The notes: generated by a model from the letters alone, not told the origin. A stretch of DNA of 64,000 nt from Arthrobacter sp. OVS8 (GCA_028370155.1 CP116670.1:2852001-2916000); one strand, 5' to 3'; counted from the first letter of the stretch, positions 47,383 to 57,832 are shown. Numbers and translations are program-made.

Positions 47383-47554
47383 GGCGGGGCCTCCTGGACT
47401 GGAGAGTGGTGCCTGCTCTTGCCGGCACTTCCAGTGTCCTGCGCCAATGTTGCCGACGCGTTTCGGCCCGGTAAGTCGTGGGTAAGCGTTCGGCGCCGGG
47501 GAGTTACCGCCGCCGAAGGCCCGGCACGCACCGGTGCCTTGGGCCCCCGACGGC

Positions 47555-49248
47555 TCAGGGGATGTAGCGTTCGCCCGGGCGCTGGATCCGGAACCACCGG
47601 TAGCCGTACCGGCCAAGCTCCAGCTCGAATCCGCCGTCGTCCGCCAGTCCGATGTCCTGGCCGTCCAGGAGGTCCCGCAGGTAGGCGCCCTCGAAACCGG
47701 ACTCCGGGTCCCCGGCCGGGCTGACGTTCGCCGCCACCGAGGCCGGTTCCGCCCCGAAATTGTGGGCCAGCACCACCGTGGAGCCGCCCCAGGAGCACCG
47801 GTGCAGAAGCACCTTTGCGGCGGGCTGTTCGATGAGTTCGAAGTCGCCCCACCCCAGTTCGGGGCTTTCCCGGTAGCGCTGGATCAGGGTGGCTATGAAG
47901 TTCCACAGCGACTCCGGATCCCGCTTCGCCGCGGCGGCGTTGACGGTCTTCGGCCCGAAGTACCCGTCCACCACCTGCGCCACGAGGTCCTTTTGGGCGG
48001 CGGTCGAGAATCCGCCGTTCTCGGTGTCATTCCATTGCATGGGGGAACGCACAGCCGAGCGGCCCTTCGCCGAGAGGTCCTCACCCATGCCGATTTCCTC
48101 GCCGTAGAAGAGCACCGGGGTTCCGGGCAGCGCAAACATCAGCGAGTAGACCATCCGGATCCGGGCGGGGTCGCCGTCGAGCATGGTGGGCAGCCGGCGG
48201 CGCAGGCCGCGGCCGTACATCTGCACGTCCTCGTCCGGTCCGAACGCGGCGAAAACCTCTTCACGCTCGGCATCGCTGAGCTTGTCCAGGGTCAGTTCGT
48301 CGTGGTTGCGGACAAACATGGCCCACTGGTTGTCCGGATGGATCTTCGGGCGGGAGCTGAGCGACTTGGCCAGCGGCCGGGCGTCCTCCCGGGCGAGGGA
48401 CAGGTAAAGGTTTTGCATGGACAGGAAGTCGAACTGCATGTTCAGCTCATTCCCGGCCGCGCCGCCGAAGTACTTCAGCTGCTCCTTGTAGGGCACATTG
48501 ACCTCGCCCAGCAGCAGGCCGCTGCCATTGCGGCGGTTAAGGAAGCTGCGGAGCGCGCTGAGGTAGTCGTGCGGGTCCACCTGTGCCGAGTCTTCCTTGG
48601 AAGTGCCCTGCAGCTCCAGGAAAAACGGGACCGCGTCGAGGCGGAAGCCGTCCAGTCCCAGCTGCAGCCAGAAACCCATGGACTTGGCGATCTCGTCCCG
48701 CACCTTCGGATTCGCGACATTGAGGTCCGGCTGGTGCTTGGCGAACATGTGCAGGTACCACTCACCAGTGGCCTTGTCCTGGGTCCAGATGGACGTCTCC
48801 TCGCCGGGGAACACCACCTGCTCCGACGTGTCGGGGGCGTGTCCTTGCGCCAGACGTAGTAATCGCGGAACGGGTTGTCCACCGATTTGCGGGACTCCAC
48901 GAACCAGGGGTGCTTGTCCGAGGTGTGGTTGAGGACAAAGTCCGCGATCACGCGCATCCCCCGGTCCTTCGCCGTCCGGATGAACTCCACCACGTCGCCT
49001 AAATTGCCCAGCCGCCGGTCCACGCCGTACAGGTCCGTGACGTCGTAGCCGTCGTCCTTGTCCGGGGTGGGGTAGAAGGGCATGAGCCAGATGCACGTCA
49101 CGCCAAGGGCCGCGAGGTAGTCCACCCGCTGGATCAGGCCGCCGAAATCCCCGGTGCCGTCGCCGTCGCCGTCGAAGAACGTCTCCGGGTCCAGGCAGTA
49201 GATGACGGCGTTTTTCCACCAGAGGTCCGAGGTCTCCGCGATCCTCAC
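47555..49248 (-). CDS. GH13 alpha-amylase-family enzyme, trehalose-synthase-like (one frameshift)
   Basis: About 564 residues. TIM-barrel motifs of GH13: ADFVLNHTS (region I), GFRLDAVPF with the nucleophile Asp (region II), LLLGEVNVPY with the acid/base Glu (region III), FVRNHDELTLD (region IV), and IWTQDKATGEWYLHMF near the substrate loop. It most resembles trehalose synthase/maltose-glucosyltransferase relatives (GH13_16 type). One base is missing at 48833-48837. GTG 49248 overlaps the stop of the LLM oxidoreductase gene, so they are coupled. Confidence 0.87.
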
Positions 49249-50240
49249 AGCAGCACCTCCCGGCCCTGCCGCGGGCCCCCGGACGCGCGAAGCTGCGGGA
49301 GCACGTGTTCCGCGAACGTCTGGATGAACGGCGTCTGCTCCTGCCCGACGAAGTGCAAGTACAGCTCATCGAAGCCTAGATCGATATATTCGGCGAGCCA
49401 CTGCGCGTGCTGTCCGGTGTCCGCGGAGATGTTCACCACCTTGCGGACCTGGTCCTCGCCGACGTCGGCGCTGACCCCGTCGAAGTGGGCCGCCGTCGGG
49501 AGGTCCCAGGGGATGGGCGGGGTAAAGACGTTGCTGCGCCACTGGTCCAGGGCCACCGCAACGGCTTCCTGTTCCGTTTGTGCCCACGAAAGGTGCACCT
49601 GCAGCGCGGCCTTGCCCCGGCCGCCGGCGTCGCGGTACGCAGCGAGCATGTCCTTCAGCTTCGCGTGCGGCTGGTTGACCGTCACGAGCCCGTCCGCCCA
49701 GGCGGCCCCGCGCCGCGCGGTTTCGACGCTGACGGCGGGTGCGATGAGCGGAGGCTTGATCTCCGGCACATCCCAGATCCTGGCCTGCTGGACGGTGACC
49801 AGGCCGTTCCGGGTCACTTCTTTGCCGTCGTGGAGTTCGCGGATGATCTGGACGGCTTCCTCGAGGCGCTGCTGCCGGGTCGCCTTGTCCGGCCAGACCT
49901 CCCCGGTGACGTGCTCGTTCATGTACTCGCCGCTGCCCGGCGCCAGCCAGAACCGGCCGGGGAACATGTCCGCGAGGGTGGCCGACGCGTGCGCGATGAT
50001 GGCCGGGTGGTAGCGCTGGCCGGGCGCCGTGACCACACCGAGACGCAGCTTGGTGGTGGCCAGGGCCGCCCCCAGCCAGGACCAGGCAAAGCCGGAATGC
50101 CCCTGCCGGGCGGACCACGGCTCAATGTGGTCCGAGCACATGGCGGCGTCGAAGCCCGCCTGCTCGGCCAGCTGCACGTCCTTGAGGAGCCGGCCGGGGC
50201 TGATCTGTTCATGGGATGCGTGGAAACCGAGGGTAGCCAT
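49245..50240 (-). CDS. LLM-class flavin oxidoreductase (TIGR03885-like)
   Basis: Intact, 331 residues, luciferase-like monooxygenase barrel. Text: TLGFHASHEQISPGRLLKD, FDAAMCSDHIEPWSARQGHSG, LADMFPGRFWLAPGSGEYMNEH. Such proteins use FMN or F420; the group it resembles occurs in genomes without F420 synthesis and is called non-F420 flavinoid oxidoreductase. It overlaps the GH13 gene. The pairing seems conserved, so a shared role in sugar or osmolyte chemistry is possible. Substrate not known. Confidence 0.83.
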   Translation of the reverse strand: MATLGFHASHEQISPGRLLKDVQLAEQAGFDAAMCSDHIEPWSARQGHSGFAWSWLGAALATTKLRLGVVTAPGQRYHPAIIAHASATLADMFPGRFWLAPGSGEYMNEHVTGEVWPDKATRQQRLEEAVQIIRELHDGKEVTRNGLVTVQQARIWDVPEIKPPLIAPAVSVETARRGAAWADGLVTVNQPHAKLKDMLAAYRDAGGRGKAALQVHLSWAQTEQEAVAVALDQWRSNVFTPPIPWDLPTAAHFDGVSADVGEDQVRKVVNISADTGQHAQWLAEYIDLGFDELYLHFVGQEQTPFIQTFAEHVLPQLRASGGPRQGREVLL

Positions 50241-50325
50241 TGTTCATGTCTACCGTCGACCCGGCAGGTTGTCGAGGAGAGCCTGCCCAGCCGGCCTCTG
50301 GCGGGCGGCGTCAGGCGGGACCAGA

Positions 50326-51428
50326 ATGGGGCCTATGCAATTGCCTCTGATGCCCCCGGTCGCGCCCATGCTGGCGAAGGCTGTACCGTCCCTGCCCGAC
50401 GGCGAACTGATGTTCGAGCCGAAGTGGGACGGGTTCCGGTCCATTATCTTCCGCGACGGCGGCGACGTGGAGATCGGCAGCCGCAACGGTAAGCCCCTGA
50501 CCCGCTACTTCCCCGAACTGGTCGAGGCGCTGAAGGCCAACCTCCCGCCGCGCTGCGTGCTTGACGGCGAGATCATTATGGTCGGGGCCTCCGGTGACCG
50601 GCTCGACTTCGACACCCTGCAGCAGCGGATCCACCCCGCCGCGAGCCGGGTCCGGCTGCTGGCCGACCAGACGCCGGCGAGCTTTGTAGCGTTCGATCTG
50701 CTCGCGCTCGACGACGAGGACTTCACCGGGCGTCCCTTCGCCGAGCGGCGCGGGGCCCTGGAACGCGTGCTCGCCGGGAGCGCGGCGCCGATCCACCTCA
50801 CCGCCGCGACCCGGGACAGGGAAACCGCCGGGGAATGGTTCCACCAGTTCGAGGGGGCCGGGCTGGACGGGATCGTCGCCAAACCTCTGGACGGGACGTA
50901 CCTGCCGGACAAGCGCTCCATGTTCAAGATCAAGCACGAACGCACCGCCGACTGCGTCCTGGCCGGGTACCGGGTGCACACGTCCGGCCCGGACCGGGTC
51001 GGTTCGCTGCTGCTGGGACTTTACGACGACGCCGGAAAACTCGCCAACGTGGGCGTGGTGGGGGCCTTCCGCTGCAGCGCCGCAAGGAACTCTTCGAGGA
51101 ACTTCAGCCGCTGGTGACCAGCTTCGAGGACCACCCCTGGGACTGGGCCCGGCAAGAGGCCGGGAGCCGTACACCGCGCAACGCCGAGGGCAGCCGGTGG
51201 AGCGGCGGCAAGGACCTCTCCTTCACTCCGCTCCGGCCGGAGCGTGTGGTGGAGGTGAAGTACGACCACATGGAAGGCGAGCGGTTCCGCCACACGACGC
51301 AGTTTGTGCGGTGGCGCCCCGACCGGGACCCGCGTTCATGCACCTACGAACAGCTCGAGGAGCCGGTCAAATTCGATCTGGCCGCGGTGCTGGGTACCGG
51401 GGACACGGAAAAACCCGGCGTGTCCTGA
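50326..51428 (+). CDS. ATP-dependent DNA ligase (one frameshift)
   Basis: About 367 residues. Catalytic lysine motif EPKWDGFRS (KxDG), motif III FVAFDLLALDDED, motif IV GLDGIVAKPLDG and motif V MFKIKHERTADCVLAG are all present, followed by an OB-fold. It is like the LigC-type ligases of actinobacteria that work in repair rather than replication. One C is missing at 51069-51071. Start ATG 50326 or 50335 (MGPMQLPL). Its stop codon lies in the loop of the following hairpin. Confidence 0.88.
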
Positions 51429-51441
51429 GGGACACGCCGGG
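51414..51441. terminator. Perfect 12-bp hairpin between convergent ligase and transporter
   Basis: CCCGGCGTGTCC (51414-51425) pairs with GGACACGCCGGG (51430-51441), loop TGAG. The loop includes the ligase stop codon. AAAAA just before it becomes TTTTT on the minus strand, where it ends the MHS transporter transcript. It can serve both genes. Confidence 0.88.
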
Positions 51442-51488
51442 CTTCCGAGGTGCGGCCCGGAGCAACCGGGCAGGAACGCTGAACGCGG

Positions 51489-52808
51489 CTACTTGACGCC
51501 GAGCTTCTTGGTGGGAATCTTGAAGGATTCCTTGGCAGTCAGGGCCGAGACGGCCGAGATCAGGCAGATGACGGCGGTGAAGATGCTGATCTGGACCCAG
51601 CCGCCGGGCTTGGTGCCGCCCATGGCCGCGACGATCGCCGGGGCGAAGCCTGCCATCAGGAAGCCAAGCTGGGTGCCGATGGCCAGGCCGGAGAAGCGGA
51701 CCTTGGTGCTGAACATTTCGGCGTAGAAGGCCGGCCAGACAGAGTTGGCTGCCGCGTAACCGAAGGAGAAGAAGCCGATCGCGGCCAGGAACATCAGCGG
51801 GACGCTGCCGGACTCGAGGCTGAGCAGGAACACCGGCGTCAGGACGGCGCTGGCGACGGCGCCGTAGATGAAGACCGGCTTGCGGCCGATCCGGTCCGCG
51901 AGCATTCCGAAGAGCGGCTGGGTGCCGAGGGCCAGGAAGTTCGCGCCGACGACGAGCCAGAGGGTGGTGGTGCCATCCACGCCGGCGACGTTCTTGGCGT
52001 AGGCGATGGCCAGCGTGCCGAACACAGTGGAGACGGCGGCGATGAAGGCGCAGGCGACGACGCGGATGACATCGCGCCAGTGGTGCTTGAGCAGGTCCGC
52101 CACGGGGAGCTTGGAGATCTGGGCGTTCTTCTGGGCTTCCTCGAACGCCGGCGGTTCGTGCAGGGTGCGGCGGATGAAGAACGCAACAATCACCACGACG
52201 GCGCTGAGCCAGAACGGGATGCGCCAGCCGATGCCGTACTTGATCTCGTCCGGCAGCGCCAGGACGGGGATGAAAACGAGGGCCGCGAGGATCTGGCCGC
52301 CCTGGGTGCCGGTGAGGGTCCAGGAGGTGAAGAACGCGCGGCGGTTGTCGGGCGCGTGTTCCAGTGTCATGGACGAGGCGCCCGCCTGCTCGCCGGCCGC
52401 GGAGAGGCCCTGGCAGAGCCGCGCCAGCACCAGCAGGGCCGGGGCCCACCAGCCGATGGTGTTGAAGTCCGGCAGGCAGCCGATCGCGAACGTCGAGGCG
52501 CCCATCAGCAGGAGCGTGAACATAAGGACCTTGCGGCGGCCCACCCGGTCACCGAAGTGCCCCAGGATCACGGCGCCGACCGGCCGGGCAACGTAGGCGA
52601 AGCCGAAGGCCGCGAAGGACATGATCGCCGCGTTGGCGCCGGCGTCGGGGAAGAAGACCGTGGGGAAGATCAGCGCGGCGGCGGATCCGAAGATAAAAAA
52701 GTCGTAGTACTCGACGGCGCTCCCCAGGAAACTGGCGAGGGCTGCCTTCTTCGGCGTCCCGGCCGGTGCGTCCGTGCCCGGCGTCGTAGACGGGAGTGTC
52801 TGGCTCAT
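51489..52808 (-). CDS. MFS transporter, MHS family (probable shikimate/aromatic acid uptake)
   Basis: Intact, 439 residues, 12 helices, metabolite:H+ symporter group (ShiA/ProP-like). Signature AALASFLGSAVEYYDFFIFG, GHFGDRVGRRKVLM and RLCQGLSAAGEQAG are typical. It is divergent from an IclR regulator that heads a shikimate-to-protocatechuate operon, so a substrate such as shikimate, quinate or protocatechuate is likely. That specificity is inference. Confidence 0.87.
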   Translation of the reverse strand: MSQTLPSTTPGTDAPAGTPKKAALASFLGSAVEYYDFFIFGSAAALIFPTVFFPDAGANAAIMSFAAFGFAYVARPVGAVILGHFGDRVGRRKVLMFTLLLMGASTFAIGCLPDFNTIGWWAPALLVLARLCQGLSAAGEQAGASSMTLEHAPDNRRAFFTSWTLTGTQGGQILAALVFIPVLALPDEIKYGIGWRIPFWLSAVVVIVAFFIRRTLHEPPAFEEAQKNAQISKLPVADLLKHHWRDVIRVVACAFIAAVSTVFGTLAIAYAKNVAGVDGTTTLWLVVGANFLALGTQPLFGMLADRIGRKPVFIYGAVASAVLTPVFLLSLESGSVPLMFLAAIGFFSFGYAAANSVWPAFYAEMFSTKVRFSGLAIGTQLGFLMAGFAPAIVAAMGGTKPGGWVQISIFTAVICLISAVSALTAKESFKIPTKKLGVK

Positions 52809-52913
52809 GGTGTTCCTTTGTGTGACGACATTGTCGCGGATGGATCAGGAAGGTCTCGGCCGCCGCTGGCTTTAAGTGTGCGGCAGCAGAAGGTTCGTGG
52901 AAAGACCCGGACG

Positions 52914-53025
52914 AGTAGCCACATGGTGGGAGCTACTTGTGCGATGTAGCAATCATGACTGTGAGGGCGGTCACTTGTCAACAAAAATAATCACCATCTA
53001 GAAATAGCTCTCACCATGTGAGAGC
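52914..53025. promoter_or_regulatory. IclR operator candidates between transporter and IclR genes
   Basis: GCTCTCAC-CAT-GTGAGAGC (53007-53025) is a perfect inverted repeat ending 8 bases before the IclR start codon. CACATGGTGGGAGC (52920-52933) is the same 14-mer in reverse with one mismatch and sits inside AGTAGC-N12-GCTACT (52914-52937). Two related sites in the divergent promoter suggest control of both genes by the IclR protein. The rest of the 225-base gap shows nothing else. Confidence 0.65.
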
Positions 53026-53033
53026 ATTGACCT

Positions 53034-53888
53034 ATGAGTGTGAATCAAGACACAGAAGTGCCCGAGGCCGCCGACGCCCCTCCGGCCCCTGCCCTCAAGG
53101 GCGCGAAGGCGTCGAAGCGGGATTCGAAGGAAGACTCCCGGACGGACATGGTCGGCAAGGCCCTGGGCCTGCTGGTCCTGCTCGGCGACGAGCCCCGCGG
53201 TGCCAGCGCCGCGGAATTGTCCCGCAGGGCGGAACTGCCCTTCAGCACCACGTACCGCCTGCTCGGTTCCCTGACCCGGGACGGCTTCGTGGACTACGAG
53301 CCGGACGGGCGCCGGTATCACCTGGGCCTGCGGATCTTCCAGCTGGGGCAGCGCGTGTCGAACCACCACGGGTTCGCCGGCACCGCCCTGCCGATCCTGC
53401 GGCGCGTCACGGAAGAGACGGGCGAAGCAACCATCCTCTCCGTCCGGGACGGAAACCACCACCTGACTGTCAACAAGGTGGACGGCCCGCAGACCTTCCG
53501 CGTCACGAGCGATCCGGGACACCTGGGCGCCCTGCACACCACCTCCGTCGGCAAGGCACTCGTGGCCTTCGCCGACGACGCCACCCGCAGCCGGCTCGTC
53601 GACGAGCTTGAGCTGCAGCCGCTGACCGAATTTTCCATCACGGACCGGGAGGCGTTCCGGGCGGAGATCGAGCTGGTCCGCCAGCGCGGCTTCGCCGTGA
53701 TGGACCAGGAGAACGAACTGGGCATGCGGGCTGTCGCCGTTCCGGTGTTCAACGCCCAGGGCACCGCCTTCGCCTCCCTGGCCACGGCCGTCCCGGTCTT
53801 CAGGATGAGTATCGATGCCCTGGTGGCCCTGGTTCCGCTGCTCCAGTCGGCTGCGGCCGAGCTGGCCGCCCGGCTGCCGCAGCAGTGA
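53034..53888 (+). CDS. IclR-family transcriptional regulator
   Basis: Intact, 284 residues. An N-terminal hydrophilic extension of about 35 residues (Pro/Ala/Lys-rich) precedes the winged helix (ALGLLVLLGDEPRGASAAELSRRAELP in parts; recognition STTYRLLGSLTRDGF). The IclR effector domain is at about 105-280 (LGALHTTSVGKALVAF, EIELVRQRGFAVMDQEN). It probably senses a pathway intermediate and controls the divergent transporter and the downstream catabolic operon. Confidence 0.92.
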   Translation: MSVNQDTEVPEAADAPPAPALKGAKASKRDSKEDSRTDMVGKALGLLVLLGDEPRGASAAELSRRAELPFSTTYRLLGSLTRDGFVDYEPDGRRYHLGLRIFQLGQRVSNHHGFAGTALPILRRVTEETGEATILSVRDGNHHLTVNKVDGPQTFRVTSDPGHLGALHTTSVGKALVAFADDATRSRLVDELELQPLTEFSITDREAFRAEIELVRQRGFAVMDQENELGMRAVAVPVFNAQGTAFASLATAVPVFRMSIDALVALVPLLQSAAAELAARLPQQ

Positions 53889-53907
53889 GCCGCCATGAAA
53901 TTTCCCT

Positions 53908-53930
53908 CATTGTTCGCTAGTAGAACAATG
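53908..53930. promoter_or_regulatory. Inverted repeat in front of the shikimate-protocatechuate operon
   Basis: CATTGTTC (53908-53915) and GAACAATG (53923-53930), perfect arms with a 7-base spacer, lie 20 bases after the IclR stop and 108 bases before the first catabolic gene. It is a candidate operator for one of the two IclR proteins. The 149-base gap has no gene. Confidence 0.5.
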
Positions 53931-54037
53931 GTGCAACATGCGAACACTTGCGGTATTGTAATTTCCAACACCCGGCCCGCGGCCGTCGCCCCGTGCGACT
54001 CCGCCCGCCGAGTGCCGTTGTCAAAGGAGCTATACGG

Positions 54038-54917
54038 ATGAGCAACCGAGCAGAGTCCTTCCTCGTGGGCCTGATAGGCGATGGCGTGATGCCGTCCCTC
54101 ACGCCCCCATGCACGAACGCGAAGGCGATGTGCAGGGCCTCCGGTACCTCTACCGCCCCATCGACCTCACCGAACTGGGCCTTCCCGGCCGGAGCGTCGG
54201 CGAGCTCCTGACCGGCGCCTACCGCCTGGGCTTCAACGGACTGAACATCACCCATCCGTGCAAACAACTGGTGCTGGAGCATCTCGACGAGGTCACCCCC
54301 GACGCCCGGCGCCTCGGCGCAGTCAACACGGTGACCATCCGGGACGGCCGTTTCATCGGCCACAACACCGACTTCTCCGGTTTTGCCGCCGCCCTCGCCA
54401 CCGGCCTGCCGGGAGCCAGGCTGAACCGTGTGGTGCAGCTGGGCGCCGGGGTGCCGGCTCAGCCGTCGCCTACGCCCTGCTCACCGCCGGCGTCCGGGAA
54501 CTGGACCTGGTGGACACCGATCCCGCCCGCTGCGCGGCCCGTGCCGCCGAACTTGCCGGATTCTTCCCGGACCAGCTGGTCACCGCCAGGTCGACGGCGG
54601 AGCTTCCGCAGCTGATGCCGCTAGCCGACGGCCTGGTGCACTGCACCCCGGTGGGCATGGCCGCCCACCCCGGCGTCCCGCTGGACATGTCCCTCGTGAC
54701 ACCCCGGCACTGGGTGGCGGACATTGTGTACCGGCCGATCGAAACCGAACTTGTCCGTGAAGCCCGCGCCAAAGGCTGCGAAGTGCTCGACGGGGGCCGG
54801 ATGGCCGTGGGACAGGCAGCTGACGCCTTCCGGATCTTCACCGGCCGGGAGGCCGACGCGGACCGGATGCGCGCGCATTTCCTGGAACTCGTCGCCGCCG
54901 AAGAGGTGGCCGCCTGA
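54038..54917 (+). CDS. Shikimate/quinate dehydrogenase (two frameshifts)
   Basis: About 293 residues. AroE fold: YLYRPIDLTELG, catalytic Lys in NITHPCKQLV, GAVNTVTIRDGRFIGHNTDFSGF. NAD(P) loop after repair is GAGGAGSAVAYAL. The residue following the second strand is Asp in VDTDPAR, which in characterised proteins favours NAD+ and a catabolic role (QsuD/quinate-shikimate dehydrogenase). Bases are missing at 54104-54108 (TPPMHEREGD) and 54448-54451. AAAGGAG precedes ATG 54038. First gene of the catabolic operon; its stop overlaps the next start (TGATG). Confidence 0.87.
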
Positions 54918-56875
54918 TGCGCACCGGAATCGCCACCGTCTGCCTCTCCGGCACCCTGCGGGAAAAATGCAGGCCTGCGCCACCGCGGGCTTCGACGGCA
55001 TCGAAATCTTCGAACAGGACCTCGTCACCTCCCCGCTGAGCCCGGAGGACGTCCGGACGATGGCCGCGGACCTGGGCCTGACCCTGGATCTGTACCAGCC
55101 GTTCCGCGACTTCGACAGCGTGCCCGCGGATCTGCTCGCCGCCAACCTGCGCCGCGCGGAGGCGAAGTTCCGGCTGATGTCCCGGCTGGGCATGGACACG
55201 ATCCTGGTCTGCTCCAACGTCGCCACGGCCAGCATTGACGACGACGGGCTCCGGGCCGAACAGCTCGCCGCCCTCGCCGCCCTGGCCCGGGACCATGGCG
55301 TCAAGGTGGCGTACGAGGCGCTGGCCTGGGGGAAGTACGTCAACGACTATGAGCACGCGCACCGGCTCGTCGCAGCCGTGGACCACCCCAACCTGGGCAC
55401 TTGCCTGGACTCGTTCCACATCCTCTCCCGGGACGCGGACACCGCCCCGATCGAGTCCTTCAACCCGGAGAAGATCTTCTTCGTCCAGGTGGCCGACGCT
55501 CCCAAGCTGTCCATGGATGTGCTCTCCTGGAGCCGGCACTACCGGGTGTTCCCGGGCGAAGGCCAGTTCGAACTCGCCAAGTTCATGGGACATGTGGTCC
55601 GGGCCGGCTACACCGGCCCGGTGTCCCTGGAGGTCTTCAACGACGTGTTCCGCCAGTCCGACGTCGAACGGACCGCCGTGGACGCGATGCGGTCGCTGAT
55701 CTGGCTGGAGGAGCAAAGCGCCAAGTGGCTGGACGCGCAGCCGGCCCCCGGAAACGGTGCCGGCACCGCTGCGACGGGCCGCCGCCGGTACGCGATGGAG
55801 CTCGCCACGCTCCCGCAGGTGGCCGAGCCCGCCGGCTTCAACTTCGCCGAAGTCAGGGCGGCGGACACCGCCGCCTGGAAACCCTGCTGGGCCAGCTGGG
55901 ATTCGATTTCAACGGGCGCCACCGGACGAAGAACGTGCAATTGTGGACCATGGGCCACGCCCGCGTGATCATCAACGAGGACCCTCCCAGGAATCCCGCG
56001 CCTCCGGGGCGGCGATCGCGCCCGCCATTTCCGCCCTGGGCTTCGACGTCGATTCCCCCGTCGTCGCCGCCGCCCGGGCCCAGCAGCTCAAGGCCCCGGC
56101 CGTGCCGCGCAAGAGCCAGGCCGACGAGGAAATTTTCCAGGGCTTCGCCGCCCCGGACTCCACCGAGATCTTCCTCTGCCAGGGCAGCCCCGACGGCACC
56201 GCCGTGTGGACCCGCGAATTCGGCGAGGGACGCGAAGCCCCCGCCGGCACGGCAGGATACCGGAATGCGGTCATCGACCACGTCAACCTCGCCCAGCCCT
56301 GGCAGCACTTCGACGAGGCTGTCCTCTTCTACACCAGCGCCCTGGCCCTGGAGCCGCAGCCGTACGCGGAAGTCGCCAGCCCCACCGGCCTGGTCCGGTC
56401 CCAGGTGATGCTCACCCGCGACCGCGGCGTCCGCCTCGTGCTGAACCTGGCCCCGCTGGTCCAGCGCGAAGGCGCCGCCCCGGACGGGACCGCCGGCCCC
56501 GGCCCGGAGGACACGGGCCAGCGCCGCACCTACCAGGAACACATCGCCTTCGCGGTGGATGACCTCGTCGCGACCGCCCGCGCCGCCAAGGCACGCGGCC
56601 TGGACTTCCTCCAGATCCCGGCGAATTACTACGAGGACCTCGACGCCCGGTTCGGCCTGGACCCCGCCTTCCTGGCGACCCTCCGGGAGCTCAACCTCCT
56701 CTACGACCGCGACGCCGACGGCGAGTTCCTGCACTTCTACACCGCCACCGTGGGCAGCGTGTTCTGCGAAATGGTGGAGCGCCGCGGAACCTACGACGGC
56801 TACGGCGCCCCCAACGCCCCGGTGCGGCACGCCGTCCAGTACGACCACCTGCACCAGCTGAACCCCACCCACTGA
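54917..56875 (+). CDS. qsuB: 3-Dehydroshikimate dehydratase fused to a 4-hydroxyphenylpyruvate-dioxygenase-like domain (three frameshifts)
   Basis: About 653 residues. N-terminal sugar-phosphate isomerase-like TIM barrel, the 3-dehydroshikimate dehydratase part (ACATAGFDGIEIFEQDLV, KVAYEALAWGKYVNDY, GTCLDSFHILSRD, PVSLEVFNDVFRQ), residues 1-290. A VOC/HPPD-like domain (about 330-650) has HRTKNVQLWTMGHARVIIN, VIDHVNLAQPW, HIAFAVDDLVA and EMVERRG. It resembles C. glutamicum QsuB. It makes protocatechuate from 3-dehydroshikimate. Single bases are missing at 54963-54967, about 55873 and about 55985. Confidence 0.88.
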
Positions 56876-56923
56876 CCACACTCCCTGACCGACAACACCC
56901 ACACCCCACGAAAGGAGGCTGCT

Positions 56924-57832
56924 GTGCCTGAAGAGTTCAACCTTGAAACCTACAACGCGGATCCGCTCACCGAGGACGTGTCCGACGCCGCCACGGAGGC
57001 CGCACCAAAGACGTATGCGAGTGCTGTCCCTGCCGGGGACGATGCCGCTGAGTCGCAGGCCGACCTCAGCGCCGAAATGAAGGCCCTCGGCGACGCCTAC
57101 GCCCAGGCCCTTAAGAACGGCGCCCCGGCAGAGATCCAGCCGCGGCTGGACTACGCGCCGTACCGCAGCAGCGTCCTGCGCCACCCCACCAAGGACCTGC
57201 ACCACGCGGACCCGGAGACCATCGAGCTGCACTCTCCCGCATTCGGGCACATGGACGTGCACGCGCTGGAGGCGGACCTCACCATCCAGCACGGCGGAGA
57301 ACCGCTGGGCGAACGCATCGTCGTCTCCGGCCGGGTCCTCGACGGCGACGGCCGTCCGGTCGCCGGCCAGCTGGTCGAGATCTGGCAGGCGAATTCCGCT
57401 GGCCGCTACATCCACAAGCGGGACCAGCATCCCGCCCCGCTGGACCCCAACTTCACCGGCGTCGGCCGCTGCATCACGGGCGCCGACGGCTCCTACAGCT
57501 TCACCACCATCAAGCCCGGCGCCTACCCGTGGAAGAACCACCTGAACGCCTGGCGCCCGGCCCACATCCACTTCTCCCTGTTCGGCCAGGAGTTCACCCA
57601 GCGGATTGTCACCCAGATGTATTTCCCCGGTGACCAGCTCTTCCCGCTGGACCCGATCTACCAGTCGATCGTGGACCAGGACGCCCGCGACCGGCTCGTC
57701 GCCACCTACAACCACGAGCAGACCCAACCCGAATGGGCCCTGGCCTACAACTGGGACATCGTCCTGACCGGGTCCAAGCGGACATGGACAGAGAACGAGG
57801 CCCTGGGGGCAGAAGGAGACGACCATGAGTAA
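56924..57832 (+). CDS. pcaH: Protocatechuate 3,4-dioxygenase beta subunit
   Basis: Intact, 302 residues, GTG start with AAAGGAGG upstream. It carries the Fe(III)-binding Tyr and His residues: SAGRYIHKRDQHPAPLDPN (Tyr), GAYPWKNHLNAWRPAHIHFS (Tyr, His, His; shown as GAYPWKN and HIHFS). Opens the ring of protocatechuate to 3-carboxy-cis,cis-muconate together with PcaG, whose gene overlaps by 8 bases. The N-terminal extension of about 60 residues is longer than in many homologues. Confidence 0.96.
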   Translation: MPEEFNLETYNADPLTEDVSDAATEAAPKTYASAVPAGDDAAESQADLSAEMKALGDAYAQALKNGAPAEIQPRLDYAPYRSSVLRHPTKDLHHADPETIELHSPAFGHMDVHALEADLTIQHGGEPLGERIVVSGRVLDGDGRPVAGQLVEIWQANSAGRYIHKRDQHPAPLDPNFTGVGRCITGADGSYSFTTIKPGAYPWKNHLNAWRPAHIHFSLFGQEFTQRIVTQMYFPGDQLFPLDPIYQSIVDQDARDRLVATYNHEQTQPEWALAYNWDIVLTGSKRTWTENEALGAEGDDHE

